64,000 nucleotides of DNA from Candidatus Fermentibacterota bacterium. Its GTDB lineage: Bacteria; JAFGKV01. The notes under the pieces were generated by a model. The model was not told where the DNA came from, ran no database searches, and saw only the letters and a list, made by a program, of their open reading frames with translations. The position numbers and the translations under genes were made by a program. The stretch lies in assembly GCA_030620115.1 (NCBI GenBank), contig JAUXFG010000002.1:4855-68854 (forward strand). The letters are read 5' to 3'. Below are positions 25,452 through 34,378 of this stretch, piece after piece (positions within the stretch are counted from its first letter, which is position 1; the number at the start of each line of letters is the position of its first letter).

Positions 25452-25664
25452 ATGATGAGAGAAACGATGATTGAAACTGAAGTAACCTACACACTGGAGC
25501 ATGAGGGCAAGTTCTACCTCATCAAGCACGTGCCGGCACGGGTGTGTCGGGAGACCGGGGAGCAGTACTTCGCGCCCGAAACCGTCGAGCGTATTCATGC
25601 GGTGATCAAGACCCGGAAAAAGCCCACGAAGGTCATTGAGACCCCCGTGTATGAGTATGCATGA
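25452..25664 (+). CDS. YgiT/MqsA-like small protein lacking the zinc-finger half (putative antitoxin)
   Basis: A 70-residue protein with GAGGTG before its ATG. The segment YLIKHVPARVCRETGEQYFAPETVERIHAVIK matches the second half of YgiT-type zinc-finger antitoxins, which normally reads VPAxVCxxCGExYFxxExxxxL. Here the first CxxC knuckle is missing altogether and the second is reduced to a single cysteine (VCRETGE), so zinc binding is unlikely. It follows the DUF4258 gene directly and probably neutralises or represses it, as in MqsRA-like modules; that is inference. ATG 25455 and ATG 25476 are alternative starts. Confidence 0.75.
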   Translation: MMRETMIETEVTYTLEHEGKFYLIKHVPARVCRETGEQYFAPETVERIHAVIKTRKKPTKVIETPVYEYA

Positions 25665-25730
25665 AGAATGTACTATGAGTATAAGGGGACCAATGTATCT
25701 CTTACTTCTAGGGTGCCAAGCCTGGTGTCT

Positions 25731-25845
25731 GATCTTTAATGTTTAATATGCGAGATCCTCGTCTTGGGCTCACATCTTTATTCTCCAGTATTGTCTCGTG
25801 ATATGCTCTGATATGTCTTGCCATCGATGGCTTTGTTGTTGGTGA
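25731..25845 (+). repeat. Family B repeat, copy 1
   Basis: About 115 bp starting GATCTTTAATGTTTAATATG and ending near TGCCATCGATGGCTTTGTT. It is closely matched at 34735-34850 and more weakly at about 34506-34570. Both good copies lie next to a family A end, so B and A may travel together or mark the same element. Confidence 0.7.
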
Positions 25846-25855
25846 AATGGTGAAC

Positions 25856-26038
25856 TAACCCGGGCTTCTCACCAGTTTTCGACTGCAACCACCGATATAG
25901 CCCTGCCTGCTTCGTTACGCTTCCTCGGCCTCCTCGCCGTATCGCAGAGGATACGACTGCGTTGTTTTCGGTCGCAAGCCTCGCAGACGCAGCCAACTTC
26001 CCCGCTTCGCGACGAAAGCCGGTGAGAAGTGCGGGATA
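25856..26038 (-). repeat. Family A inverted-end repeat, copy 2 (inverted orientation)
   Basis: 183 bp, the same length as copy 1 but in the opposite orientation: its reverse complement carries AGGCTTGCGACCGA, the CGTATC-CTCTGC-GATACG hairpin and GAAGCGTAACG in the same order. The ends read TAACCCGGGCTTCTCACC and GGTGAGAAGTGCGGGATA. It directly abuts a transposase C-terminal remnant. Confidence 0.83.
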
Positions 26039-26206
26039 GGAGCAGCTCGCAGAGATGTCGCTCAGATTGCCGAAAAGAAGCTTGGAATGAGCGCGACGGA
26101 AGTGGCACGCCACCTGGGAGTAAGCACTTCCTATATAAGCAGGATAGTAGCGAAAGGAACAATCAGTCAAACAGCGCAAGAAATCGTCGGGCAGTGGGAT
26201 TCATAA
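26039..26206 (+). pseudogene. C-terminal helix-turn-helix remnant of a Y1-type (RAYT-like) transposase
   Basis: Fifty-five codons with no start codon, read from the end of the family A repeat to a TAA: RRDVAQIAEKKLGMSATEV, then ARHLGVSTSYISRIVAKG and a short tail. This is the DnaA-like helix-turn-helix found at the C-terminus of Y1_Tnp transposases, and it parallels NDICQLAVKRLGYSGAEVAR in the decayed gene at 35205-35902. The catalytic part is absent. Confidence 0.72.
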
Positions 26207-26423
26207 GTTACATTCGGTACCAACGTCCCCTATATACGTTCGGTACCATCGTCCCATAGATACGCAGTTTGTGTTATATTTTGAACAGCGATTTGGAGCT
26301 CTGCCCGGCTATTGGTCGTTTCAGTGGCGGGCCGAACTTCATCTGCGCCTGACCCGCAGAACGTCCCCCGGAACCAGCAAGCAGCGGCGAAGGAAGCCGA
26401 CCAGCTTGAAAGGATAATTGTCC

Positions 26424-27887
26424 GTGCCCAAGCGAAGGCAAAGACGCATTGAGGAAGGTCTGATAGATGGGCGCATTTCTCGGTCTATCTGGAAGCTTGC
26501 CCTACCCATGATGATAAGTGGCGCTTTACAGAACCTCTTCTCGATTGTGGACCTCTATTTCGTGGGCAGACTGGGGCATGTGGAGGTAGCGGCTCTGTCC
26601 ATAGCGGGTGTTGTCTTGTCCGTTCTCGTGATGTTTGTCATGGGCATAGCCATCGGCACGACAGCGCTGATTGCCCACTGCACGGGGCAGAAGAACCACG
26701 AGCAAGCTGATGAAGTGCTTGGGCAGACACTTCTCCTTGGCGCCATGGCTTCTGCAATTATGCTTGCCATAGCGCTGTGGGCGGTAGAGCCGCTCCTGGC
26801 ACTCTTTGGTGCGACGGAAGGTGTGCTCGTATTTGGCGCCGAGTACTTACGGATTGTCTTCGGATGGTCAATCGTCATTTTCGCCTTCATGGGAATAAAC
26901 CAGGCTATCCGGGGCGCCGGGGACGCAAAGACCCCCCTCAAGGCACTTATCGTGGCAAACGTGATAAACATCTTCCTTGATCCTATGCTTATTATGGGAT
27001 ACGGCCCTTTCCCGGAGATGGGAGTCGCAGGCTCAGCAGCCGCAACAGTCTTCAGCAGGGGTGTGGGGGTCATGTTCCTTCTCATCCACATCACAATCGG
27101 TCACGCGACAGTCCACCTGAAGCTCCAGAACCTGAAACCAAACCCAGTGATATTGAAGAGAATACTCAACATCGGTTCGTTTGCCTCAATACAGGTTCTG
27201 ATTAGAGAGATATCGTTCCTTCTGCTTATGCGGCTTGTCGCCTCTTACGGGCCGGTGATTCTTGCCGCATACGGCATAGGCGCTCGCCTGAGAATGATCA
27301 TTATGGTGCCCGGGTTCGGTTTCGCCAATTCAGCCTCGATTTTGGCCGGCCAGAACCTGGGCGCCAATCAGCCTGAGCGGGCAGCAAGATCGGTTTGGCA
27401 AACAGTTGCATATTACGAATGCATCGCAATTCCGACAGCTGCCGCATACATTGTCTTTGCGCCCCACCTCGTGGGTTTCTTCAATGACCATCTCGAGGTG
27501 GTCAGGGTTGGCGCCTCATTCCTCAGGTTTCTCGGTGTGAGTTTCCCCTTCCTTGCCATTTCGCTTGTTCTTGGGCAGGCTATGAACGGTGCGGGTGATA
27601 CACGCACGCCTACTATCGTCACTGCAATAGGGCAGTTGGTTTTCCGTATTCCGGTGGCCTACCTGTTGGCCCTGACCGTTGGAATGGGTCCAACCGGAGT
27701 ATGGCTGGGGATCAACGCCTCTGACGCGGCACAGGGGCTCTTGATGGCGCTTGTCTTCCGCTCGGGTCGGTGGAAAAGGGCGTACGCAAGACACAAGAGA
27801 ATCCTTGAAGGCAGGCCTGTTTCGTCCTTCCCTGATTCCGGAACCCCTAGGCACGTTGGCAAAATGGAAAGCTGCGAGGAATCCTGA
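26424..27887 (+). CDS. MATE family efflux transporter
   Basis: A 487-residue protein with twelve transmembrane helices in two pseudo-symmetric halves. It begins ISRSIWKLALPMMISGALQNLFSIVDLYFVGRLGHVEVAALSIAG, typical of MATE exporters that expel cationic drugs or metabolites in exchange for Na+ or H+. The second-half motif is SILAGQNLGANQPERAARS and GQAMNGAGDTRTPT. GTG 26424 was chosen because AAAGGA stands about ten bases upstream; a TTG at 26418 is in frame but too close to it. It stands alone downstream of the decayed transposon region. Confidence 0.93.
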   Translation: MPKRRQRRIEEGLIDGRISRSIWKLALPMMISGALQNLFSIVDLYFVGRLGHVEVAALSIAGVVLSVLVMFVMGIAIGTTALIAHCTGQKNHEQADEVLGQTLLLGAMASAIMLAIALWAVEPLLALFGATEGVLVFGAEYLRIVFGWSIVIFAFMGINQAIRGAGDAKTPLKALIVANVINIFLDPMLIMGYGPFPEMGVAGSAAATVFSRGVGVMFLLIHITIGHATVHLKLQNLKPNPVILKRILNIGSFASIQVLIREISFLLLMRLVASYGPVILAAYGIGARLRMIIMVPGFGFANSASILAGQNLGANQPERAARSVWQTVAYYECIAIPTAAAYIVFAPHLVGFFNDHLEVVRVGASFLRFLGVSFPFLAISLVLGQAMNGAGDTRTPTIVTAIGQLVFRIPVAYLLALTVGMGPTGVWLGINASDAAQGLLMALVFRSGRWKRAYARHKRILEGRPVSSFPDSGTPRHVGKMESCEES

Positions 27888-28177
27888 GTTGGTATGGTTT
27901 GCGGATGAGTATCCGGGGGGATATCCGGGACGTCTATGAAATCAGAACGTTCGCTTCTCAAGATGAAGATCGCGTTCCTTGACCAACTGCTCTCCGCAGG
28001 CGATCGCCTTGCGGATCGCGGAAGATCTTCCACCGATCTATCCCCCGAAAGATGATATGTGCAATGCACCAGCATCAGGAGCGTCTATCCGTCCAGTTCA
28101 TGGCCTTATGCCAATGTATGACCCTCTCCAACTCAGAATGACAAGGAATAATTTCATGAACGTCCCCTAACCCTTTG
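27888..28177. other. Intergenic stretch with no recognised feature
   Basis: About 290 bp between the MATE gene and an IS630 relic. The phrase CTCAGAATGACA near 28132 resembles a fragment of the CATTCTGAG repeat, and GAACGTCCCCT near 28158 resembles a transposon end. Nothing firm can be annotated. Confidence 0.4.
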
Positions 28178-28393
28178 CCAGTTCACGCCAGTTGACTTAA
28201 TCAGATCGAGATATATTTCTCGATCGTCCAACGAAAGATTCTTACACCGAAAGACCTTGACTCTCTACAGGCAGTAAAAGAACGATTGCTCGCATTCCAA
28301 GATCGGTATAAAGAAATAGCCAGACCACTAAGGATCGGAAGTCAGTCTGGTGGTGTTTCAGCATGGAACCCTAATAGACGGCGTCTCTACTGA
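28178..28393 (+). pseudogene. IS630-family transposase C-terminal relic with in-frame stop
   Basis: In one frame this reads PVHAS, stop, LNQIEIYFSIVQRKILTPKD and continues to LLAFQDRYKEIARPLR before similarity is lost; the frame ends at 28393. This matches the end of IS630-type DDE transposases (HASWLNQIEIYFSIVQRKVL). The conserved tryptophan codon TGG has become TGA at 28193. Only about 50 codons remain and no inverted ends were found, so it is a dead fragment. Confidence 0.7.
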
Positions 28394-28503
28394 ACCGTGC
28401 TGGAAGGAGATCATCTGAAAGCCTGAGAATCCGCTGTGGGCTCAGAGATGCGAGTTCACGCGACCGCGTAAGTCGCTCGCCGGATTGTGGAGGAGCGAGG
28501 AAT

Positions 28504-29709
28504 TTGGATCATACTATGAGAAAAAAGATTCTTGTTGGCCTCGCGGTGCTCTTCGCCGTATTGGCGGCCTGGCGCATCATCAGTCATGTCGCCGGCGGCA
28601 AAGACAATTCGGGACGCCCCAGGCGCCCTCCGGTCGCTGTGGAGGTTGACACCGTTCGGGTCGGCGAGATCCGCGAAGTGCGGCAGTTCACCGGGACGGT
28701 GTTTCCAAAGTACCAGTATGTGGTGGCCCCCAAGGTCTCGGGTCGCCTGATCGCCATCCACAAGCGCATCGGCGACGCGGTGATTCGAGGCGAGCTCATC
28801 GCGCGGATCGATGACGCAGAGTACCAACAGGGAGTTCTCGAGGCCGAGGCCGCCCTCAAGATTGCGGAAGCATCGCTCGCCGAGTTCCGCGTTCAGTTCC
28901 GACTGGCCAGCCAGGAGAAGACGCGGGTAGAATCGCTGCAGGTCAAGGGTATCGCTTCCCCGTCCGAACTAGACGCGGCGGTGGCGAACTATACGGCCCA
29001 GGATTCCCGCCTGCAGCTGGCGGAAGCCCAGATCGAGCAGCGAAAGGCTTCGTTGCAGGTGGCCCGGATTCGCCTGGGCTACACGCGGTTGACTGCTTCG
29101 AAACCGGGACTCGTCGGAGAACGTTTCGTGGATGAGGGAGCGCTGCTTGCCCCCAACGCGGCGGTAGTATCCGTCATTGGCATTGATTCGGTCATCGTTC
29201 GCACCACGGTTATCGAGCGTGACTATGCATTCATCAAGACCGCTCAGCCGGCGGTGGTCAGGGTCGACGCCTTCCCGTCCGAACGCTTCTCGGGCAGCGT
29301 GGCTCGCATCGCGCCGATGCTGCAGGAGGCGACTCGCGTTGCGCAGATGGAAGTCGAGATCGTCAACGATCCCTCGCTGCTCAAGCCCGGAATGTTCGCA
29401 CGTGTTGAGGTGGTGACTGCAAAGAAGCAGAACGCGCAATACGTGCCGACACGAGCCGTCGTGACCCGGGATGGAGACACGATGGTCTTCGTCGTGGAGG
29501 GAGATGAACCGATCACTCGCCAGATGACCATCGTCACGGGGATTACGACTCTAAAGGACACGGAGATTGTGAGTCCGGTGATCGAGGGTATCGTGGTGAC
29601 ATTGGGGCAACACCTCTTGAACGATGGCAGTCCGGTCCTCCTGCCGCAACCATCGAGCGGGGGAATGTCGGCCGAGAAGACAGCTCTTTCGGGGAAAAAG
29701 CGGCAATGA
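28504..29709 (+). CDS. RND efflux periplasmic adaptor (membrane fusion protein)
   Basis: A 401-residue adaptor: an N-terminal membrane anchor (KILVGLAVLFAVLAAWRII), a biotinyl-lipoyl domain (VVAPKVSGRLIAIHKRIGDAVIRGELIARIDD), an alpha-hairpin around residues 110-190 and a beta-barrel with NPSLLKPGMFARVEV-type sequence. It would bridge the RND pump and the outer-membrane channel encoded next. A TTG start at 28504 is close to GGAGGAGCGAGG; ATG 28516 is the alternative. Its TGA overlaps the pump ATG. The base composition of the whole operon looks more GC-rich than the flanking repeats. Confidence 0.92.
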   Translation: MDHTMRKKILVGLAVLFAVLAAWRIISHVAGGKDNSGRPRRPPVAVEVDTVRVGEIREVRQFTGTVFPKYQYVVAPKVSGRLIAIHKRIGDAVIRGELIARIDDAEYQQGVLEAEAALKIAEASLAEFRVQFRLASQEKTRVESLQVKGIASPSELDAAVANYTAQDSRLQLAEAQIEQRKASLQVARIRLGYTRLTASKPGLVGERFVDEGALLAPNAAVVSVIGIDSVIVRTTVIERDYAFIKTAQPAVVRVDAFPSERFSGSVARIAPMLQEATRVAQMEVEIVNDPSLLKPGMFARVEVVTAKKQNAQYVPTRAVVTRDGDTMVFVVEGDEPITRQMTIVTGITTLKDTEIVSPVIEGIVVTLGQHLLNDGSPVLLPQPSSGGMSAEKTALSGKKRQ

Positions 29710-32700
29710 GCATCGCGAACGGATCGGTTCGTCGACCCATCCTGACGAGCATTGTTTTCGTGGCAGTGGTCACCTTCGGTGTAGTCTCATTCACCCGCCT
29801 GTCTATCGATCTCATGCCGGAGTTCACGTATCCCACCATCTCCGTGGTGACCAACTATGGAAACGTGGGGCCAGAAGAGATCGAGGAATCGATCACGATC
29901 CCCCTCGAAGAGGCGCTCGCGGCGGTACAGGGTGTCGAGGAGATCACCTCCACCTCAACCGAGGGCAGGAGCCAGGTTCGCGTCGCCTTGGCGTGGGGGA
30001 CAGACCTCGACGTCGTAGCCAATGACATCCGCGATCGTATCGACCGAGTATTGGGAAAGCTGCCGGAAGACATCTCACGCCCCATGATCCGCAAGTTCGA
30101 TCTTTCGGCATTCCCGGTCATGTTGCTCAGCGTCTCCAGCGATCTGAATCCACTCGATCTTCGACGAATCGTGGAAGATCAGGTGAAGTACCGGCTCGAA
30201 CGAGTACCCGGTGTGGCGGCAGTAGATATTCGCGGCGGCCTCAATCGGGAAATCCATGTCGATCTGCACGCCGACCAGTTGAAGGCGCTTAGCCTCTCCA
30301 CCGATGCCATCCTGTCGGTCTTGCGGAATGAGAATCGCAACGTGCCGGCGGGTCTCTACGAGAAGGGCAACGTAGAGATGCTGGTGCGTACCTTGGGGGA
30401 GTTCACCAACCTTGACGAGATCCGCAACACGGTCATCACGACCCGGGGAGGCGCTCCCATACGCGTCGGGGATGTCGCACAGGTCGAAGATTCCTGGGAA
30501 GAGGTTCGCCAACTGGTCCGCATCGATGGGAAGCCGGGGCTCCGCATCTCCATCAACAAACAATCGGGCGCCAACACGGTGAAGGTGGCGGAAGGTGTTC
30601 GCGCGGAGATGCGCAACATCAATCGTGACATCCCGCAGATTCGGCTGCTTCCGCTGCTCGACACCTCGGTCTACATCAGCCGATCCATCAACAACGTGGG
30701 GAATGCCATCCTTCTGGGCGGCGCCCTGGCACTCCTCGCTCTCTTCCTCTTCCTTCGCAACATCACGAGTACGTTGATCATCGCCACCGCCATTCCAATC
30801 TCCATCGTTGCAGCCTTCGGCCTCATGTATTTCGGCGGGTTCACGTTGAATATCATCACCTTCGGGGGATTGGCCCTGGGCATCGGCATGCTTGTGGACA
30901 GCGCGATCGTGGTGCTGGAGAACATCTACCGGCATCGAGAAGAAGGAATGCCCCGAATGCAAAGCGCCGTCACGGGCACCGACGAGGTCTGGTCGGCCAT
31001 TCTGGCGAGTACCTTGACAACGTTGGTGGTATTCTTCCCGGTGGTGTTCATCAGAGGGATGTCGGGAATCATGTTCCAGCAGATGGCGTATGTCGTGAGC
31101 TTTTCGCTGCTCTGCGCGCTCATCGTGGCTCTCACGCTCGTGCCGGTGCTCGCCTCGCGCTTTTTGCGCGTCCAGTCATCAGAGGCCCACGAGAATGGGA
31201 GCCGCCTCCACCGCATCTACTCCCAAAGCGAGGAGACGTTCCGGCGGGTGGAACGGCGGTATGCCCGCCTGCTCGGCTGGGCCCTGACGCATAGACGGAC
31301 GGTCGTGATCCTGGCCTTCTCTCTGTTTGTGGCGTCACTGATCGTAATCCGCTTCATCGGAGTGGAACTGATGCCCACCACCGATGAGGGGGAAGTACGG
31401 ATCACTGTCGAGACCGCGGTGGGAAGCCGGCTCGGTATCATTGATCAGGCCACGCGTGCCGTGGAGGAGATTGTCCGCGCCGAGGTCCCCGAAGCGACGT
31501 CGATTCTTGCGAGCATCGGTGGCGGAGGCTTTCGCTCATCAGGCGGGCATATGTCGGAGGTTCGTGTCAGTCTCGTCCCGAGGAATGCGCGTCGGCGCAG
31601 CAGCGAACAGACCGCCAACGACCTGCGCAGGTCCCTCGCCGAGTTGCCCGGCGTGACGGCCCGAACCCGTGCCGGCGGAGGCATTTTCCTCATGCGCATG
31701 GGCAGGTCGTCATCGCAGAGTATCGCGATCGAGATCCGTGGCTACGATCTCGAAACCGCTCATCTGCTCGCAAGCCGTGTCGATCAACTGGTGCAGAGAG
31801 TCCCCGGTATTACCGACACGAAGATCAGCCGGGAAGAGGGGAGCCCGGAACAGATCTTCCGTATCGACCGTCAGAGAGCTGCCGACCTGGGCGTAGGCGT
31901 GTCAGGCATTGGCGAGGCGTTAAAAACCGCTATTGGCGGTACGCAGGCCTCGTTTTATCGCGAAGGCGGGAAACAGTACCGCATTCTGGCGCGTTTGAGC
32001 GAGAGGGATCGCGGAGATCTGAACGAGCTCCTCGACTTGACGGTCATCAACAACAGGGGAGAACCGGTCGTGCTTCGCAACGTCGTAGAGACCGTTCAGC
32101 GGGAGGGGCCGGTTCGCATCGAGCGCAAAGATCAGGAACGGATCATCACCGTGGAAGCCAACTTCACGGGCAGAGATATGGGGTCGGTGATCGGTGATAT
32201 CCGTCGACAGCTCCAGACCGTTCCAGTGCCAAAGGATTTCGTCATCTTCTTCGGCGGTGACTATGAAGAGCAGCAGGAAGCGTTCAGGGAGCTTCTTCTT
32301 GGCCTCTTCTTGGCCATATTCCTGGTCTATTTGGTCATGGCAGGCCAGTTCGAATCGTTCCGCGATCCCTTGGTCGTCCTCTTCGCCGTTCCAATGGGGC
32401 TCGTCGGCGTCGTGCTGACGATGCTGCTGACCGGCACCATCTTCAGCATACAGGCGTTCATCGGCTGTATCATCCTGACCGGCATCGTGGTCAACAACGC
32501 CATCCTCATAGTTCATCATACGAATCAGCTTCGACGAAGCGAACGGCTGCCTCTCTTCGAAGCTATCCGCCTCTCGGGAAGCCATCGCCTTCGTCCCATC
32601 CTGATGACGACCTCGACCACGACACTCGGGTTGCTTCCCCTCTCCCTAGGGCTGGGCGAAGGCGGCGAAGCGCAGGCCCCCCTGGCGCGGGTCGTGATCG

Positions 32701-32804
32701 GCGGATTGCTCAGCGCAAGCTTGATCACCCTGGTGCTCATCCCGGTCATCTACTCGGTATTCGAGCAGCGACGCCGCCAAAGAGGCGAGGAAGCTGCGCC
32801 ATGA
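29706..32804 (+). CDS. RND efflux pump inner-membrane subunit (AcrB/HAE1 type)
   Basis: A 1032-residue proton-driven pump with twelve transmembrane helices and two large periplasmic loops. It begins with ANGSVRRPILTSIVFVAVVTFGVVSFTRLSIDLMPEFTYPTISV. Helix 4 reads GLALGIGMLVDSAIVVLENIYRHREEG, which has one of the two adjacent aspartates seen in AcrB (VDD becomes VDS), as in many HAE1 relatives. The second half shows GGDYEEQQEAFRELLLGLFLAIFLVYLVMAGQFESFRDPLVVLFAVPMGLVG. It overlaps both neighbours by ATGA, so the three parts are co-translated. Substrates are unknown. Confidence 0.95.
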   Translation: MSIANGSVRRPILTSIVFVAVVTFGVVSFTRLSIDLMPEFTYPTISVVTNYGNVGPEEIEESITIPLEEALAAVQGVEEITSTSTEGRSQVRVALAWGTDLDVVANDIRDRIDRVLGKLPEDISRPMIRKFDLSAFPVMLLSVSSDLNPLDLRRIVEDQVKYRLERVPGVAAVDIRGGLNREIHVDLHADQLKALSLSTDAILSVLRNENRNVPAGLYEKGNVEMLVRTLGEFTNLDEIRNTVITTRGGAPIRVGDVAQVEDSWEEVRQLVRIDGKPGLRISINKQSGANTVKVAEGVRAEMRNINRDIPQIRLLPLLDTSVYISRSINNVGNAILLGGALALLALFLFLRNITSTLIIATAIPISIVAAFGLMYFGGFTLNIITFGGLALGIGMLVDSAIVVLENIYRHREEGMPRMQSAVTGTDEVWSAILASTLTTLVVFFPVVFIRGMSGIMFQQMAYVVSFSLLCALIVALTLVPVLASRFLRVQSSEAHENGSRLHRIYSQSEETFRRVERRYARLLGWALTHRRTVVILAFSLFVASLIVIRFIGVELMPTTDEGEVRITVETAVGSRLGIIDQATRAVEEIVRAEVPEATSILASIGGGGFRSSGGHMSEVRVSLVPRNARRRSSEQTANDLRRSLAELPGVTARTRAGGGIFLMRMGRSSSQSIAIEIRGYDLETAHLLASRVDQLVQRVPGITDTKISREEGSPEQIFRIDRQRAADLGVGVSGIGEALKTAIGGTQASFYREGGKQYRILARLSERDRGDLNELLDLTVINNRGEPVVLRNVVETVQREGPVRIERKDQERIITVEANFTGRDMGSVIGDIRRQLQTVPVPKDFVIFFGGDYEEQQEAFRELLLGLFLAIFLVYLVMAGQFESFRDPLVVLFAVPMGLVGVVLTMLLTGTIFSIQAFIGCIILTGIVVNNAILIVHHTNQLRRSERLPLFEAIRLSGSHRLRPILMTTSTTTLGLLPLSLGLGEGGEAQAPLARVVIGGLLSASLITLVLIPVIYSVFEQRRRQRGEEAAP

Positions 32805-34360
32805 TTCGTCATGCCAAAACGCGGCGAAGGAAATCTTGCTGCCGAACCGTACGGATGCTCCGGGAGGCCTTGTCCTATCTGGCATTTCTCCCTCTCGCGC
32901 TTCACGCCTCGGGCATCACGCTCTGCGTTTTGCCCATTCACACGACTGAGGTATCCGACACCCTCAGGATCGGGGTGCACGAAGCGGTGCTGCTTGCTCT
33001 CGAGAACAGCCCGACCGTGGCCATCCAACGCGCTGAGACCGCAATCATGAAAACGTATGTTCGAGAGGAACACGCGGCATTCGATCCGGTGCTCAGCGTG
33101 ACCGGGGAGAAGAGCGAGATCACCTCGCGGCGCCGTTTGGGTACGCAGCCGATGCCTCTTGAGCTGCGGGACGAGCGGTTCGACATGACGGCCGAGCTCA
33201 CCGCAGACCTCCCGACCGGCGCCTCACTTTCCCTCACCGCGGGGATGACCGGATCGGTCTCGAACCTTTACACGGATCAGTACACGGGCACCCTCGGGCT
33301 TACCGTTACCCAATCCCTCCTGGAGGGTTTCGGCTTCGTGCCGAACTTGGCCCGTCTCCGCAAAGCCAGGATCGATGCGGAGATGTCCGACGCCGAGCTC
33401 AAGGAGGTCGGGCAGGATGTGGCCGCCTCTGTCGAGAAGCGCTACTGGGACCTCTATCTCACGCAGGAGGAGAAGGAAATCCAGGGGCGATCGCTGGCAT
33501 TGGCCGAGCAGCAGCTCGCCGAATCACTGGAGAGAGTCAAGGTTGGCAAGTTGCCCGAACTGGAGCTGGCATCGGTCGAAGCGGAGGTCGCCGCGCGCCG
33601 GGGCGCACTGATCGACGCCCAGAGCCGCCAGCAACAGGCTCGCCTGCAACTCCTCTATTTGCTTTCGTTGGACACCGCCTCGTTGTGGTCTATCGTGCCG
33701 CTTCTCGCTGACCGGCCCTTCGTGCCTGCGGATACTCTCGATACCATCGCGGTCCACGAGCGGTTGGGCTTGGACTATCGACCGGATCTCACCTTGGCGC
33801 GCCTGGAGCTCGCCAAGGATGAAATCGAGGTCAGCCGCACGAAAAACGGCCTGCTCCCACGACTCGATGTGTTCATCAGCCTGGGGAAGACGAGCTACGC
33901 GGAATCCTTTCAAGACGCCTATCCCGATCCGACCAGCCCCCACAACCAGGCCACGGCTGGGCTCTCGTTCGAGTTTCCCGTGCCGAATCGGAAAGCATCC
34001 GCCAGGCTCTCCCGGGCCTCTCTCTCCCGCGAGCAGCAGGAACTGGCAGTCAGGAACATGGAACGGCTCGTGCAATTGGACATCCGCTCGACCTACGTAG
34101 AAGTCCTCCGCGCACGCCAGCAGATCGAGGCCACTCGCCTCACGAGGGTTCTACAGGAGAAGAAGCTGGCCGCGGAGCAGGAGAAGTTTCGCGTCGGCAA
34201 GTCCACCAATCTGCTGGTGCTTCAAGCGCAGCGCGATCTCGTCGCCAGTCATCTCGACGAGGCTCGAGCGATGGCGGCATATCTTGAAGCGCTCATCGAT
34301 CTGTATGTCGCCGAGGGAACACTCCTCGAACGCCGCGGCATAACTCTGGCAAGGGGCTGA
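32801..34360 (+). CDS. TolC family outer-membrane channel protein
   Basis: A 519-residue protein whose ATG overlaps the pump TGA. A signal segment (ALSYLAFLPLALHASGITLCVL) lies after about 20 polar residues, so a later start is possible. The TolC/OEP pattern follows: VHEAVLLALENSPTVAIQRAETAIMK, a beta strand region, LAEQQLAESLERVKVGKLPELELASVEAEVAARRGALIDAQ, and the second repeat RVLQEKKLAAEQEKFRVGKSTNLLVLQAQRDLVASHLDEARAMAAY. It completes the tripartite exporter by spanning the outer membrane and periplasm. Confidence 0.92.
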   Translation: MIRHAKTRRRKSCCRTVRMLREALSYLAFLPLALHASGITLCVLPIHTTEVSDTLRIGVHEAVLLALENSPTVAIQRAETAIMKTYVREEHAAFDPVLSVTGEKSEITSRRRLGTQPMPLELRDERFDMTAELTADLPTGASLSLTAGMTGSVSNLYTDQYTGTLGLTVTQSLLEGFGFVPNLARLRKARIDAEMSDAELKEVGQDVAASVEKRYWDLYLTQEEKEIQGRSLALAEQQLAESLERVKVGKLPELELASVEAEVAARRGALIDAQSRQQQARLQLLYLLSLDTASLWSIVPLLADRPFVPADTLDTIAVHERLGLDYRPDLTLARLELAKDEIEVSRTKNGLLPRLDVFISLGKTSYAESFQDAYPDPTSPHNQATAGLSFEFPVPNRKASARLSRASLSREQQELAVRNMERLVQLDIRSTYVEVLRARQQIEATRLTRVLQEKKLAAEQEKFRVGKSTNLLVLQAQRDLVASHLDEARAMAAYLEALIDLYVAEGTLLERRGITLARG

Positions 34361-34378
34361 GTTTCCCCGTCAATCGCG

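Larger units (their letters stand above)
25684..26228. mobile_element. Decayed RAYT-like element with a nested family A repeat
   Basis: The region begins near AAGGGGACCAATGTA and ends in a duplicated GTACCAACGTCCCCTAT / GTACCATCGTCCCAT word. These ends echo the AGGGGACGTTG ends of the element at 35127-35927. Inside lie a family B segment, a complete family A repeat and the C-terminal helix-turn-helix of a transposase. The left boundary is uncertain. Confidence 0.45.

Noticed and set aside
28193-28195. In-frame TGA in the IS630 relic read as selenocysteine or recoded tryptophan
   Set aside because: The flanking sequence is only a 50-codon fragment without ends or start, and genes in this window use TGA as a normal stop.
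30075-30962. A 295-codon minus-strand open frame in the RND pump gene
   Set aside because: Antisense to a pump with unmistakable family motifs and lacks any hydrophobic or catalytic signature.
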